From contig JBBMNZ010000009.1 in NCBI GenBank assembly GCA_037954325.1, positions 15,658,286 to 15,722,285 of the forward strand: DNA of 64,000 bases, written 5' to 3'. Below, one piece after another: positions 1 through 12,800 of this stretch. This stretch comes from Fistularia commersonii (taxonomy: Eukaryota; Chordata; Actinopteri; Syngnathiformes; Fistulariidae). Under the pieces are notes generated by a model that was not told the DNA's origin, did not search any database, and was given only the letters and a program-made list of their open reading frames with translations. The translations under genes were made by a program, and so were the position numbers. Within the stretch, counting starts at the first letter, position 1. Every line of letters starts with the position of its first letter.

Positions 1-418
1 TCCATAAATGAAGTTTAGCATAAAGTTACATTTAGCATAGCATTGTAGCGATAAGTGTGCGGCCAGTAGGTCAAGCTAAGCGGTATCCATGCCGCTAGCA
101 TCTTTGTCCGATCTTCAGGAAGAAGATACTTAACAAAAAACACATTCTCTGTCATTATATATCATCGTTTTTGTGTACATTCTTTCTTTGTTTGTTTGTA
201 AATTTTTCTGTGTTGCAGTTGTTTATAATCTGAATATTTCATTTGGTAAAAAGACGCTCAAATGCAACTCGCGAGTCAAGGTGTTGCGGTGAAAAACAAA
301 TACAGGATATAAAAAGGGATTCAAATTGTCAAGATTAAAAGCAGCAAATCCAGCAGGTTAGCGTTGAAGTTCGGTTTTGGGACAATATTGAGGAGTTGAC
401 TTTGCGTTTCCCCGGCAG
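1..418. other. AT-rich non-coding DNA, probably intron of the first gene
   Basis: I see no coding exon or classified repeat here. The stretch is AT-rich with a few TTAGC-type words and ends in a pyrimidine-rich tract with the acceptor CCCCGGCAG directly before the exon at 419. It is therefore most simply intron of the gene whose last exons follow. Confidence 0.5.
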
Positions 419-3240
419 GAGGAGCAGCGGCGTGGACGGCAGGCCTCTGGACGGCGTCTGCAGCGTCAGGCTGCAGCAGGACGCCGACCTGGAGGCGGAC
501 GGACGCGTCATCAGATGCACCGAGGTGACTCCGGCCTCTCGCTTGTTTTTACACATCCCGTTGGTCTAAAAGCTCATTTCTGCTCCGTCATAAATCCAAA
601 TTTTATGCGAAAACGGTGCTCGGCGCTGCCCCCGGTGGTCGTCGGCGGTACTACGGCTTGTGCTTAGCACGAGTTAGCTTGAACAAACAAACTGGTTTTG
701 CTATCCGACCGCTTTCTTTCCAAGATGTACAGTAAACCTTTGTTTTTCACGGGGCTGACGTTCCAAAAAGAACCCGTGAAGTAGAAACCTTTATCTTTTT
801 CCAATTATTATACAATTAAATACTCTATTATACATTAAAAAGAAAGAACATTTTACAGGTTCAATCATTTGTTTCACAAATAAAAGTACTGGACTTTAGA
901 AAGGTTTTTTTTCAACACATAACTTCTGTACTGTCAAATAATAATTTTAATCCTCAATGTGAACAGAAGGCTTCAAATTGCGGAGATTAATTGGATTAAA
1001 CGGGAGAAAATTAAAAATGATTATGAAAAAAATTGCAGACAGTTGCAACCCTTTTTGCATCCTTATTAAAACTTATCTCTGCTGTCGTCCTTATGTTTTT
1101 TTTTTTCCTTCTTTACGGAACGAACGGAAGATTCATTCATTCCGTAACGCCGACCTCCAGCCGCATAGCTTTTAGCTTCCCTTAGCATGTCCAGAAGTTT
1201 AGCTTTATCTGCCATAGATAGCATCTTCCGCTGCCTTTTGGGCCCTTTTGTCGCTCCAGAGCGTTTTGTCAACATTATGGGTTTTAGAGAAACTCATTTG
1301 CACGTACGTCATGTAAATTTGTCAAGCTGTTTTACGTACGTGTACATATTAAACTGCAACGTTATTGACGCACAGGTGGAGAAGAAGCGGAGTGACTTTT
1401 TAGCCAATCAGAATGCAGAACACAATGCACCATGCAAATCCAGGAAGTAGCGAAACGGTGAAAAGTAAACCGCGTTACAGCGAGGGATCACTGTACTCAT
1501 TTTTCTCCTCAAACGACAAACAAATTGGACTCTAATCAACCGTTTTTGTTTTGATTTAATTCCCCCCCAGGTGTTCTACCAGCCGAAGAACCCCGACTGC
1601 AGCGTGGCGTCGGTGCTGCCGTCCTGCGCCGTCTTCCAGAAGGAGATGGCGCTGGCGGCCTGCGGCGCCCTCAGCCGACACCTGGCCGTCCTGGCGTCGG
1701 CCGGCATCAACTCGCTCTGCCTGCGCGTCTCCACGCAAGCAGACATGGTAACGGGATCTAGAAACCTCTAGAAACCTCTAGAACAGGGGTGTCAAACTCA
1801 TTTCTCATGGCGCCACATTCGGACTAGCTAGATGTCAAGAGGGCCGGACCATTACAATAATAGCATATTCAGCAATAAATAACCAAAATGTAATGTATTT
1901 CCTCTGTTTTGGTGTAAAGAAGTACAAGGACTTTAGGGAAATCTTGGAATTTAATGAACAATCCTTTTACAAAACATTCCATGAAACACCTCATATTTCC
2001 TTTAACAAAAGTGCAATTTACTTTTATCATTCGCATGTTTGCATTGCAATCATGTGATCATGTGATCCCACTGATCGTACAAAGGCACAAAACTTTAACA
2101 AGTAATTGGTATTGAAAAATACAGTAATTCACTTTAAGATTAAATGAGACTTATAAAGAAAGGGATTTTTAAACTATTTACACATGTGTATATAAAATCT
2201 AAATTGAATCCCTGCCTACACCTTACAAACTAAAGAGAGTGCTATTAAATGTGTAAGGAAGAAAGTCTTCACCTGTAAATATGTAAACTTCATCCATGAA
2301 ACATGCAAACACATACAACACATACTGAAAATGTATGGATTTGCATGAACAGTAGAATTCCATCATACTCTTAAGTAGTGAAGCTGGTGACTAACATTAA
2401 ATTGCACATTTTCGCTAGCAATTAGCTAGCTGGCTTTTACCGCTGCTTCACTGATTTCTCATCTATGGGTGAAAGTGGACGCTGTTTCCTCAGACCTGCC
2501 AGTGATTGGTTGATCTTATCTCTCCTCAGTTTCTTTGCAAGCTGTCATATTTTTCGCTTTGATGAATCTCGTAGTGGCGCCGAATATTATATTCCTTAAA
2601 TACCGAAACTTGTTGCAAACACGCCGAGCACGAAGGTTTCCCGTGCGTCTCCGTAAATAAATAGGACGTAGTCCATTTCTCTCTGAAAATTCTACACTCT
2701 TTAACTACTTTTCTCTGTTTTTTTAACAACACTTTGGCTGATGAGGTGGAGAACGGGGTAGAAACAACGTCATAACAATCAGCAGGTGGTGCATTGATAC
2801 CGTCTGCTGATTGGTCCGTCTCAGTGATGCAGATTGTCTTCTACTCTGGTCAAAATAGCGCCCCCTAGTGGAAAATTCTTGAATTGCATTTAATTAAAAA
2901 AATCCGGTGATTAACAGCTGAGCCGTCCGGGTTAAGCCCCGCCTCTTGTTAGCCGTTAGCTAACTTGGCAGCTTCAGTTTTAGTCGACCAATAGTGACGT
3001 TTGCAATTCCACGATTCCCCGGCTGACGCCAAGGTAGTTTTTATTAAAAAGTGTGTGTGTGTGTGTGTGTGTGTGTCCCAGGTGGAGTACCAGGCGGGCT
3101 GCGGAGGTCGCCTCCTCCCCCAACGCTACATGAACGAGCTGGACGGCGCCCTGATCCCCGTCATCCACGGCGGCGGCGCCGGCATCCCGCAGACGCCCAT
3201 GGACATGGAGTTTGTCTTCTACATCACACACACCCTCTGA
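419..3240 (+). CDS. 3' end (last three exons) of an unidentified gene
   Basis: Three exons join in one frame: 419-524 (acceptor CGGCAG, donor GAG|GTGACT), 1571-1747 (acceptor CCCCCCCAG, donor ATG|GTAACG) and 3082-3240, ending in TGA. Lengths of 106, 177 and 159 nt keep phase and encode about 147 residues, GC-rich in codon choice as in the other genes here. The peptide is globular-looking, with no transmembrane segment, and ends in MDMEFVFYITHTL. Within exon 2 a stretch beginning ALSRHLAVLASAGINSL looks like a helix followed by a strand. The start and upstream exons lie outside the window. I do not recognise the family. Homologues of genes near SEC14L or CNNM in mammals were considered by memory (CASTOR1, THOC5, HPS4, INPP4A) and did not fit. 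The splice model is firm; the function is unknown. Confidence 0.75.
525..1570 (+). other. Intron of the unidentified gene
   Basis: This is non-coding DNA between two confident exons, AT-rich in the middle. It contains no repeat I could classify. Short open frames in it have no recognisable domain. Confidence 0.6.
1784..2880 (-). mobile_element. Degraded hAT (Charlie-type) DNA transposon
   Basis: The right part (2526-2732, minus strand) encodes a 68-residue N-terminal transposase fragment of BED-finger type: a lysine-rich start, a FREKWTTSYLF-like segment, then a C-x2-C pair followed by HYEIH, as in hAT/Charlie transposases. The left edge at 1784 begins CAGGGGTGTCAAACTCA, a typical hAT terminal sequence in vertebrates, followed by a GGGCCGGA word. 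The matching right terminus is not intact, so the end at 2880 is approximate. The rest of the transposase is missing. It sits in an intron of the unidentified gene. Confidence 0.7.
3049..3077 (+). repeat. (GT)n microsatellite abutting a splice acceptor
   Basis: An uninterrupted GT run ends only a few bases before the CCCAG acceptor of the last exon of the first gene. It takes the place where a polypyrimidine tract is normally found. Confidence 0.95.
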
Positions 3241-6200
3241 CACTGACAAAACACAAAGGTTTTTTTTTTTCCCCGTTCATTTTTTTTTGTTTGTTTGTTT
3301 GTCGAGGGGCGGCGATGCATGTTTTTTTTAGTTTTTTTTTTATTTTTAACTTTATTTTTCCTCGCTCACCAAAGCTGCTTACACACAAGCCAAACACTAA
3401 AAAAAAAAAAAAAAAAAAAAAAACAAAACCATATGAAACTACCAAAAGGAAGCGGTTCCCCACCAGCCGCCGCCTCTTTCACCCGGATGTATTTATTATA
3501 TTTCAGTGATTCTTGCAATTATGATTGTAACTGGACAGCAGGGGGCGCCGTACTTTTTTTTTTTTTTTTTAATAACACTGCAGTGAAAAATCCTGTTTGA
3601 TACCATATGAATACTTTTTTTTTTTTTTTTAAACATGCCGGCAATCCCCCGTTGCGATTTTGCAGCCGATTCACTTTTTTTTCCCAACTTTGGCTGCGCT
3701 GTCCCTTTAAGGAAATAATAATAATCACGTTAGCAAAGAACTTCGGATTAGCTTCGGGAAATTTGTCTTTTCTCTAATGCGAGCAGCGTCTGTCGTCCTC
3801 GGAAGCGAAGAAACAGGGCCGACCTTTTGGAGAGCACGATCGGACGCCGTGTTTGTTTATTTATTTTTCCCTTTTTAAATTAGCCGAAAAGCCGGGTTTA
3901 CGCGCACGAGCCCTCCCGTAATCCAGCCCGGGATTTAAGCTATAATCCGAAATGAATGATCTCTGAGGCGGCAGGTGGATTTTATTATCCCTCCCCCGAT
4001 GTTTGCGGGCCTTCAGTCTATCCAGGGCGCGAAAAAAGAAAAAAATGATTATCATTCTATTGGTATTCTAGCTAGCTAGCGAGGTTACGACCCCCAGAAA
4101 GTCTCAAATAGGAAGGTTGTGACTTAAATTAGAATAATATTTGCATATTTGAGCGGCAGTTACATAAAAATCACCAAAAGATGATTTCGAAACCTGGGCA
4201 TTTATTGTTGGATTTCCTGAAAACAAAGGGGCTAAAAACTAGCATGAAATTAGCTTAAGATCTGCAAGAGATTTCAAAGCTTTTGTTTTTTTTATGAAAG
4301 TGGTTCATAAAAAGAGACTTTTAGTTGGAAAGACATTTTTTTTCGCACGCGGATTTTTTTCAGCCGCTTTTTCTCGGGGAGCTTTTATTTTGGCGGCGCT
4401 GAGCCCCGTCATTCTGCGGCGCCGCAGGCTCCGCCCCCTTCGCAGCCTTACCTGCGGTTCACTTGAAGGGCAAAGTGTTTCCATCTGCTCTAGAGATGTA
4501 CAGAAGTCAGAAACTGATTGTATCCGATGTTTGTTTTTGTTTTGTTTTTGTCTGAAATATCAAAGAGTTATTTTTGGAATCATTGGTATAAAAGTTTTAT
4601 CAAACTGAATTTGAAAAGAAAAAAAGATTATGATTAAGAAAAGAGTTGATATTTTTGATAGGAAGTAGTAGCCGCCTTGGTTTTGCAGTTAGCTTAGCGT
4701 GGCAGGAAGCAGCCCTTCAGCTCCAGAGATGAAATTAATTTATCTTTCTTTTTTTTCTTGTCATACACATGGAAAAAGTGTTAAATCATCGGATGAGTGA
4801 CGAGCTTCGGGTTCGACCAATAAAGAAGAAAACATTCAAAGCAGACGGATAAACGCGCGTGGGTTTCTGTATTGTTTTTATTTACCTCTTCAAAATGTAT
4901 AATAAATTAAAAATAAAATCATGTTACGCTCCTTTTATTCCAATTTCTTAATTTTGAAATTTAATCTGACTTCATTATCTGACCTTTTTGTGATACTTTT
5001 ATTTCATGGTGACAAACACTTGCTAAAAAGGTCTTTTTCGACAGAAAACCAAAGAAATAAGCCAGATATCTAAGTAAATGAAGAGAATAATAAATAAAAA
5101 TAACACAATGTATTTAATGCGCCTTTGACACTCAAGGACACCGTACAGACATATTTATACACACAAAACACAGATTTAAAATTTAAAAAATTATAATTAA
5201 AGTGACAAAGTGGTGAAAAAAACGGACGTATTTTATGGATTAATAAACAGAAGGAAAGATTTTGTTTAGATTTTCAGAGATTCGCCATATGAAGATGTGG
5301 CTTTGATTTCTTGCCAAATCAATTTTTTAAAACAAGTTTATATATTTGTTTTGTTAGATTAGCGGTTTAGCTAATGAATGAATGACGTAACTGTTATTTT
5401 CCAGCTGTGGCCACTAGGGGGCGCCAGAATCAACCCTATTCAAGGTCAATCTACACAGGATTGACGGATTCACTGTTGATCCTGATATTATTATGATTAT
5501 TTGACCTTCCAATTGAGAGCCGGTAACAAAACAATTATCACAATCATTTCTATTTCTAAAATAGATATGAGAAACGATGCTAGCGATCATCGATGGTGGA
5601 TTTTTGCAAATTTGATCAAGGCATTATTCGTGTGATGATTGCGGTGTAATTGTTTTCCTCTCTGTTGAGTGACGAGCGGTTTGAAGCATTGATTAGTGTT
5701 ATCTCGTCAGCGGTTATTGATCGATTCCCCCGTCCCTCCCGGAGGGGGGGGGGCTGTTTATACAACCTGGAGGATTTTCTCCTCAGATTAGCTTTTTTGT
5801 TTTTTTAAATTATACAAACACAAGAGTCATGTAGTTTTGATCTTTGTTTTTATTTTATGTTCTGAAAACCACCAGCCCACGGAGCAAATATTATTACAAG
5901 TATTACTCGTTTTCATCAGTGTAAATTTGTTCTGCGAATCTTTGTTTTCTTTCTTTCCTTTAACCTCTCACAGCTGCTCATTAGACCGTAGCGTTAAGCC
6001 TGCTTAGCTAATTTTGCTAATAGTCGATAAAACCATTTCGTACTTCACAAACTTCCTAACGGTGGAAATGATTTAGTTTCACATACAATTGTGCAAACTG
6101 GCTGTTGTATAAACTAAAGTAATTACTAGTTGACTGTCAATAAAGGTAGTGCCAACTAGCTCAATGTCTACCTAGCAGAAGGAATTAGCAAGCCGTCTGA

Positions 6201-6700
6201 AAAGCGGTACAATCTAGCTAACTCTTATCAAGCAGTACAAACCAACTGTCAATAAAGATGAACTCGCTAACTTTCAATAAAATAGTACAACCAACCAATC
6301 AACTAGATACGCATAAAGCATAGCAAACTGGCTAACTCTCTTGACTACCTGTCAATAAAGAAGTAGAAGCTAGCTAATTGGGTAGTAACTAGTAGTAACT
6401 AGCTAATTGGGTATAAAGTATTGCAAGCAACAAATTTGCTAAATGTGCATAAAGTAGCTAGCGCTAATGACTACTTGTCAATAAACAATTTACTAGTAAA
6501 TCAAAAACAAACATCATTTTGGAAATTAAAAAAAAGGAAGGGAATTTAGAAATAAAAAAATGAAATGATATAGGCAAAAACAAATACATCGAATAAATGT
6601 GTTAATAAGGTAAAATTGTGAAAGATAAAGAAATTTAGCATTGAATCAGTTGTAAGAACAACAGACGTCTTAAAATGAAAACATACAATTAGCGTAACAT
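3241..6700. other. 3' UTR of the first gene, then intergenic DNA
   Basis: The stop codon is followed by T- and A-homopolymer tracts (about 3260-3270, 3400-3423, 3555-3575, 3616-3630) and AT-rich DNA. An AATAAA hexamer at about 4820 is a candidate polyadenylation signal, with others near 4900; none can be chosen without RNA data. From about 6000 to 6500 degenerate copies of CTAGCTAAC and TATAAAGTAG words begin, the same words that recur in the SEC14L introns. No gene is seen. Confidence 0.5.
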
Positions 6701-6801
6701 GAAAATAAATGATGACCAAAATGTGAGTGTGTGTTTGTGTATGTGTGTGTGTGTTTGTCTCCTCCCCCCACCACCAAGCCCCTGCAGGTCGCAGCAGCAC
6801 G

Positions 6802-6802
<1 letters not shown>

Positions 6803-6842
<40 letters not shown>
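6803..6842 (+). repeat. (CA)n microsatellite just upstream of the SEC14-like start codon
   Basis: About twenty CA units end 14 bases before the ATG at 6857. The repeat lies either in the 5' UTR or in an intron just upstream of the first coding exon. A GT-rich stretch at 6724-6756 lies upstream. Confidence 0.95.
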
Positions 6843-6844
<2 letters not shown>

Positions 6845-6856
6845 GGCAGAGGCACC

Positions 6857-9800
6857 ATGAGCGGGCGGATTGGAGACCTGAGCGCCAAACAGGTCAACTC
6901 TTTAATGGAGGTAATTAAATATTTTGTAATTACACAATAATTACTGCTCTGAATGTGTGTGTGTGTGTGTGTGTGTGTGTGTTGTCAGTGTTTCTCTGAG
7001 AACACATGTTGTTGTTGTTTCCTGATTTTTCTGACTTGAATTCAGCTTAAATCCAAAAAAAAAACCTAAATGGATTTAAAACAGACTTAACAGTGTTTTT
7101 TAATTAAGTTAAGGGAAAATGTTATTCTTGTTCTTTTCTTTGTGATTAACGACTTCTTAACCAAAATGAATCGGCATTTTCAACTGGAATGCATCGCGGT
7201 GTCGGGAGATCGTTTCAAAAAATACCGCATTTGAGATTATTTAAGATCATCTCAAGCACGAGGTTGTTCTTTCAAATCCAAATAAATAGGACTCATTTGT
7301 GTTTTTAATTTCCCTCTTTATGATAATTCACGCCTGGATCTTATATATTAGAAAAAAAAAAACGTGTCTTTAGTCTGAAAATGTTTTTTTTTATCATAAT
7401 ACATTGAATAGTACCGAGTAGTATTTGAAAGAGCGCTAATAATCCTGCGTTCAAGTTCAAAAAGACTAGCTTTCACTGCGTCTTTCTGAACCAAACAAAT
7501 TGGTCAACTGCGGATTAAGCATTATAAACTACCTAGCCGTCCACAAAGTAGGACAAACTAGTGAATCTTATAAAAACAGAAAATGCATAAAGTAGGACAA
7601 ATGACGTAACTCTCCATAATACAATACCAATGAGCTAACAGTCGAGTATATGTAAACAACAAATGAGCTAACTCTGCACTAAGAGGTGTAAACTAGCTAA
7701 CAGCCAATTAGCTAGTAGTAACAACTAACTAACTGTACGCAAATGCTTGCGATCGATGACTTTTATTATTTTCAGCTCAAAGTTCCCTTGTGTTTTGTTT
7801 TTATTTTGCTTGTGGATCCATGTGGCTCCAGTTTCGGGGGAGGATCCAGGACGTCCTCCCCGACCTGCCGGCGCAGCACGACCACTACCTCCTGCGCTGG
7901 CTGAGAGGTGAGAACCAAACCTCACGCTCTACAAACAATTTTGCGGCGTTGGTAAAGAGGGTCTCCGTTTTCAGCCCTCGGGGGAAGTAGGCTACATCCA
8001 TCTATGCTAGCTTTGCGGTGCAAACATTAAGCAACGATGGAAATTTGTTTAGCTGATGTTCTTTTTTTTTTTGTTGTTGCCTGGAACAGCCCACTGATGA
8101 GATTGTCGCTCTAAACCTGCTACGCTAACCTTGCTAACCGTCTGTAAAACAGTAGCACAAACTGCCTGACAGGATGTAAAGTAGCACAAACTACCTAGTT
8201 GAGGTGGCGGTTGGACAAACTGGCTGTAAGCTAGTTTATAAAGTAGCTAACACTGTAAAAGGCAGTACAAACTAGCTTACTTCATCAATAAAGTTTCACA
8301 AACTTGCTCAATGTCTAGAAACAGCAAGTAAGCTAACAGTGAAAAGTAGTACAATCTAGCTAAAACTATTAAGCAAAACAAAATAACTTCCTGTCAGAAC
8401 AGTGGTATAACTAGCTAACATTTTATATAGTATTTCAAATTAGTGACTGAACAGTACAAAATGGCCAACTGTGAATAAAGCATGGTAAAGTAGCAAACTC
8501 CCTTTTAAGCAGTACAAACTAACTACCTGTTTGTATAAAGTAGTATAAAGTTGCTAACGGTCTTTAAAGTAGTTGAAAAAATGAGCTAACTGTGCAAAAA
8601 AGTAGAAGCTAAGTAGCAGCTAACTCTTTATAAAGAAGTACAAACTAGCTAACAGATTATGAAACAATCCTGCATAAAGTCATACAATCTAGCAAACATT
8701 TGTAAGTAGTATATAAAGAGTAAAAGCTACCTAATGTAATGAGTAGCGCAATGTGAGACAAATTAGAAAACATCTATATAGTAGTAGAGACAAGCTAATC
8801 ATATAAACTAGTAAAAAACAGCTGACTGCTACTACGAAGTAGCCATCGTTTATAACGTAGTATAAACAAGCTAACGGTTAATAGCACGCTAAAAATGAGC
8901 TAGCTGCATGTAGCACAACACGTTGGGTATCTGTGAAATCAGACTGTCTGGTTCCCGGGGAACGGTAAACCTCCCGAGAGGTATGGATACCAGACGCACC
9001 TCCCTTCCCCCAACTCCAGTGTTTCCTTACCTGAAACTCGCAGCAGCGAACATGTAAAGGTGTCCTGTAAAAACACAAGAACAGGTTTTTCCGTCCGCTG
9101 GGCGGCCAGAAACCACTCCCAGGTACTCAAAAGCCAAGTAGCATTTACTCTTCAATAGGCTACTCTTGAACACATCCACTCTTAGTCTGAATAAAGTGTT
9201 GGGACGCATGATTTAGCTTTCAGTGCTATGGGAGGTATTTCAGAATTAGCAAGAAAGTACCACCTCCCTTGATTCCCTCAAATGTTGAAGGAAAGTTCGT
9301 AAGACTACGTAATCGTATTTATATTGTGAGGAAATGGTTCGCGCCTGGGCGCAAAAATGAGATTATGATTAGCAATCAGGTAGCGGCTGTGGCTCGTTTG
9401 GTTTGGTCGAGCGGGAAACTTGGTGGTTTATTTTCCAAAGTGTCCGTTAGCAAGGCAGCGAACACCTGAAGCGCCAGGTGGCCTGCATGTCGGCAAGGAC
9501 TACCTTAAAATCAGATAGAAGGCACTTTATGTGTGTACTATGTAAACTATGTGTATGTTCTTTGTTTTCTATGTACCTTGAAAAGCGCTATACAAATCGT
9601 ATGTATTATTATTATTATTTAAAACCAGCGATTAACTACTTTAACATCAGCGATATATATTACTGCAGTATGTAGACATCAGAAAAACACTCACTTAAAC
9701 TCACCAAATCAGAGCTAGGATAGCTGATAATCAGAGCTAAGCTAGCTTAAAATCAGAGCGAAGACAGCTTAAAATCAGAACTAATATAGCTAAAATCAGA

Positions 9801-12800
9801 GCTGAACTAGCTTAAAATCAGAGCTGAACTAGCTTAAAATCAGAGCAGAACTAGCTTAAAATCAGAGCAGAACTAGCTTAAAATCAGAGCTGAACTAGCT
9901 TAAAATCAGAGCTAATCTAGCTAAAATCAAAGCTGAGCTAGCTTAAAATGAGAGCTTAACTAGCTCAAAATCAGAGCTGAACTAGCTTAAAATCAGAGAT
10001 GAACTAGCTTAAAATCAGAGCTAAACTAGCTTAAAATGAGAGCTGAACTAGTTTAAAATCAGAGCTAAGCTATCTTAAAATCAGAGCTAATCTAGCTAAA
10101 ATCAGAGCTGAGCTAGCTTAAAATGAGAGCTGAACTAGCTTAAAATCAGAGCTGAACTAGCTTAAAATCAGAGCTAAGCTATCTTAAAATCAGAGCTAAT
10201 CTAGCTAAAATCAGAGCTTAGCTAGCTCAAAATCAGAGCTGAACTAGCTTAAAATCAGAGATACACTACAACCGTATTTACAAGTCAGCTATAAACTACC
10301 TTAAAATCTAAAATAAAATACTTGAAAACCGATGCTAAACGTCAATAGAATCAGCGATGCACTTCCTTAAAATCAGTGGGAACAAACTAGCTTAAAATTA
10401 GCAATAAACTTAAAATGGGTGAATATTGGCCTTCCAGTCAGATATTCTTTGTGTCAGGGGAAAGAAAAAAGCTTAAAAATTAGCGATAACTACAGCTGAT
10501 CGGCAAAATCTACTTTCAAATCAGAAATACTTTAAAACCAGCGACAAACAAATTTAAAATCAGCGATTAATTACTACAGTGCCGACACATCAGAGATTCA
10601 GTGTCTTGAAATAATAATAAGAACGGCCTTCAATAAATTACAACTGTATTTACAAATTACAAACTACCTTAAAATCACCAAATTACCAAAAAAAAACCTT
10701 TAAAACCTTAAAATCATTCAATAAATAAATAAAAAACTGCCTGGTAATTTGCGAGCCTCTCCTTCAGGTAAAGTGACTCCCGAAATTTGAAAGTTATTTA
10801 AATTAAAATGTTTTATCCCAGTAATATTTGATTTGTGTTTTTGAGTATTTTAACATTTAAACCAGACAGTTAATTTTTTGCATTTAATTTGGTTTATTAA
10901 ATTTTGAATTTAAAATAATCAAATATTAAATATAGATATAGTTACACAGATATATTTGTTTTTTAAATTTTTTATTCATGAAATAATATTAAAATGGTTT
11001 CCTGCTACTCTTTTAGTGTTTTGGAGAAAACTTTTGTTTCTCAATTGACTTTATCTCAGCTTTTCTAATTTTACCTTTTAAATCAACTTTTTGACAAAAT
11101 GGTCAAAGGTAATATTTTTTTTAGAATTTAAATGATGATTTAAAAAAAGATTTGCTATTATTTATTGATTATTATGATTATTTGTTGCAAATGATCAAAT
11201 AATTTCTTCGTTTAATGCAGATTTTAAGGTTTTTGTTCAATTGTGTTTTATTTATCGTTGAGTGCAGGTGATATCCTGATTTTTTCTTTTTTTTTTCTTT
11301 TTAATTTCAGATTTTTAATCATTTTTTTTAGATCAGTTTTAAGTTTCTGTCTTAAGTTTAGCCTTCAAAGGAATGAATGTTTTCCATGATGTAGCTTGAT
11401 TATCTTTACCCTCTTTACAAAGTACAAATAAAACGTTTACACAACCTGGAACGTTCAAACAAACTCGACCCTCAGGAAGTTTTCCGACCGACGACTGCAA
11501 ACCGTTTCCATGGCGACAGAAGTAATTACACATGAATTCATTTAATTGCGGATTACATGTCTGGAATCGGTCGTTCTTTCAATTCTTTTGCACTCTTGTT
11601 GATCTAAATAATGCGTCGCTATGCTGATGATATCTTGATTTCCTACAAAGGAAGCTGCGTTTTTTGCTACAGTTGAAATATCGTGAGCTTTGTTTTTACA
11701 AATGACATCACGGAGGTCCAGGGCCGGGGTGAACCCCGCTTTTAGCCCAATGCTAGCAGGGATAGGCACCCCTAGCCTGCTGGATTAGCATTAATCAGAT
11801 TCAGAAAAACTTAAGTTGTTCCCAAGGGGCAGTTAAAAGGTACATGGAGTAGCATAGCACAAGCAGAATTGTGAATTAACAGTTATGATCTGTGTCATAC
11901 CGGGCATCTAAACAAGGGGTGCCCAACAGTTGGTTGCAGAAAAAAGCGCCACCTCGCAAGGGGGCTACTGGTAACTAGCGTCCGGATTATGCAACCCACC
12001 CTCGCGCAGAGAAAGGCAATGGCCCAAATTTGTTTTGTGCCGTACATGTTTATGGATAGATAGAAGTTTAGCATTTTTATTGTCTGTAAAGCATTTTGAC
12101 TTGGGCCACTTTAAAAGTAGCTCGCAAGCCAAAAAAGTGTTGATCTGGACATGTATGCTATAGACGGTACCTCGAAAGTGTCCACCAAGTACTGTGGTGT
12201 TGCAGGGCTTAAGGGGCGTGGTTGGGTGGCAAGGGAGGTGTTGTCGAAGATGTTGGGTGTAGAGGAACCAGAAGCTATTTGGGATAAAGGTTGCCCTCCT
12301 CTGTGTTTTGATGCCAGAGTAGCTTTGGCAAGGACAGTTCCCAGGTACCTGTACCCTTTCACCGTTTCCGCCGGTGTCCTCTTGGATGCCGGCGGCGACT
12401 GCCTCAGCTAGCTGCCCCTGTCTGCCGGAGGAGGTCACCACCATGTCCTTGGTCTGGCGGTTTCCGGTCGACATTCCCCAAGACGGCAGAGCTCTGAATT
12501 GCAGTTGGTTCACCCTCCAACCAAGCGGGTGAAAAAGCAGAGGACATAATGCTGTGGGCAGCCTCAGTGGCACTTGCGAACCTGTACTTGCAGAAGTGTT
12601 GTTTGTTGCTACTGCGCAAGCAAGTGGCTTGTCAACGTACGATCACTATGTTTGTAACACAGTAGCCGTGAAGATGCTGGACACATTGAGAACGTTTCCA
12701 TTTAGCAAATATCCCTCCATTAACTGCTAGGAAAATGGCTCGGCTAGCTGCTATTTCCAACCATGTTTATGAGGTAAACATGAACTTAAGCAAAGACGCT

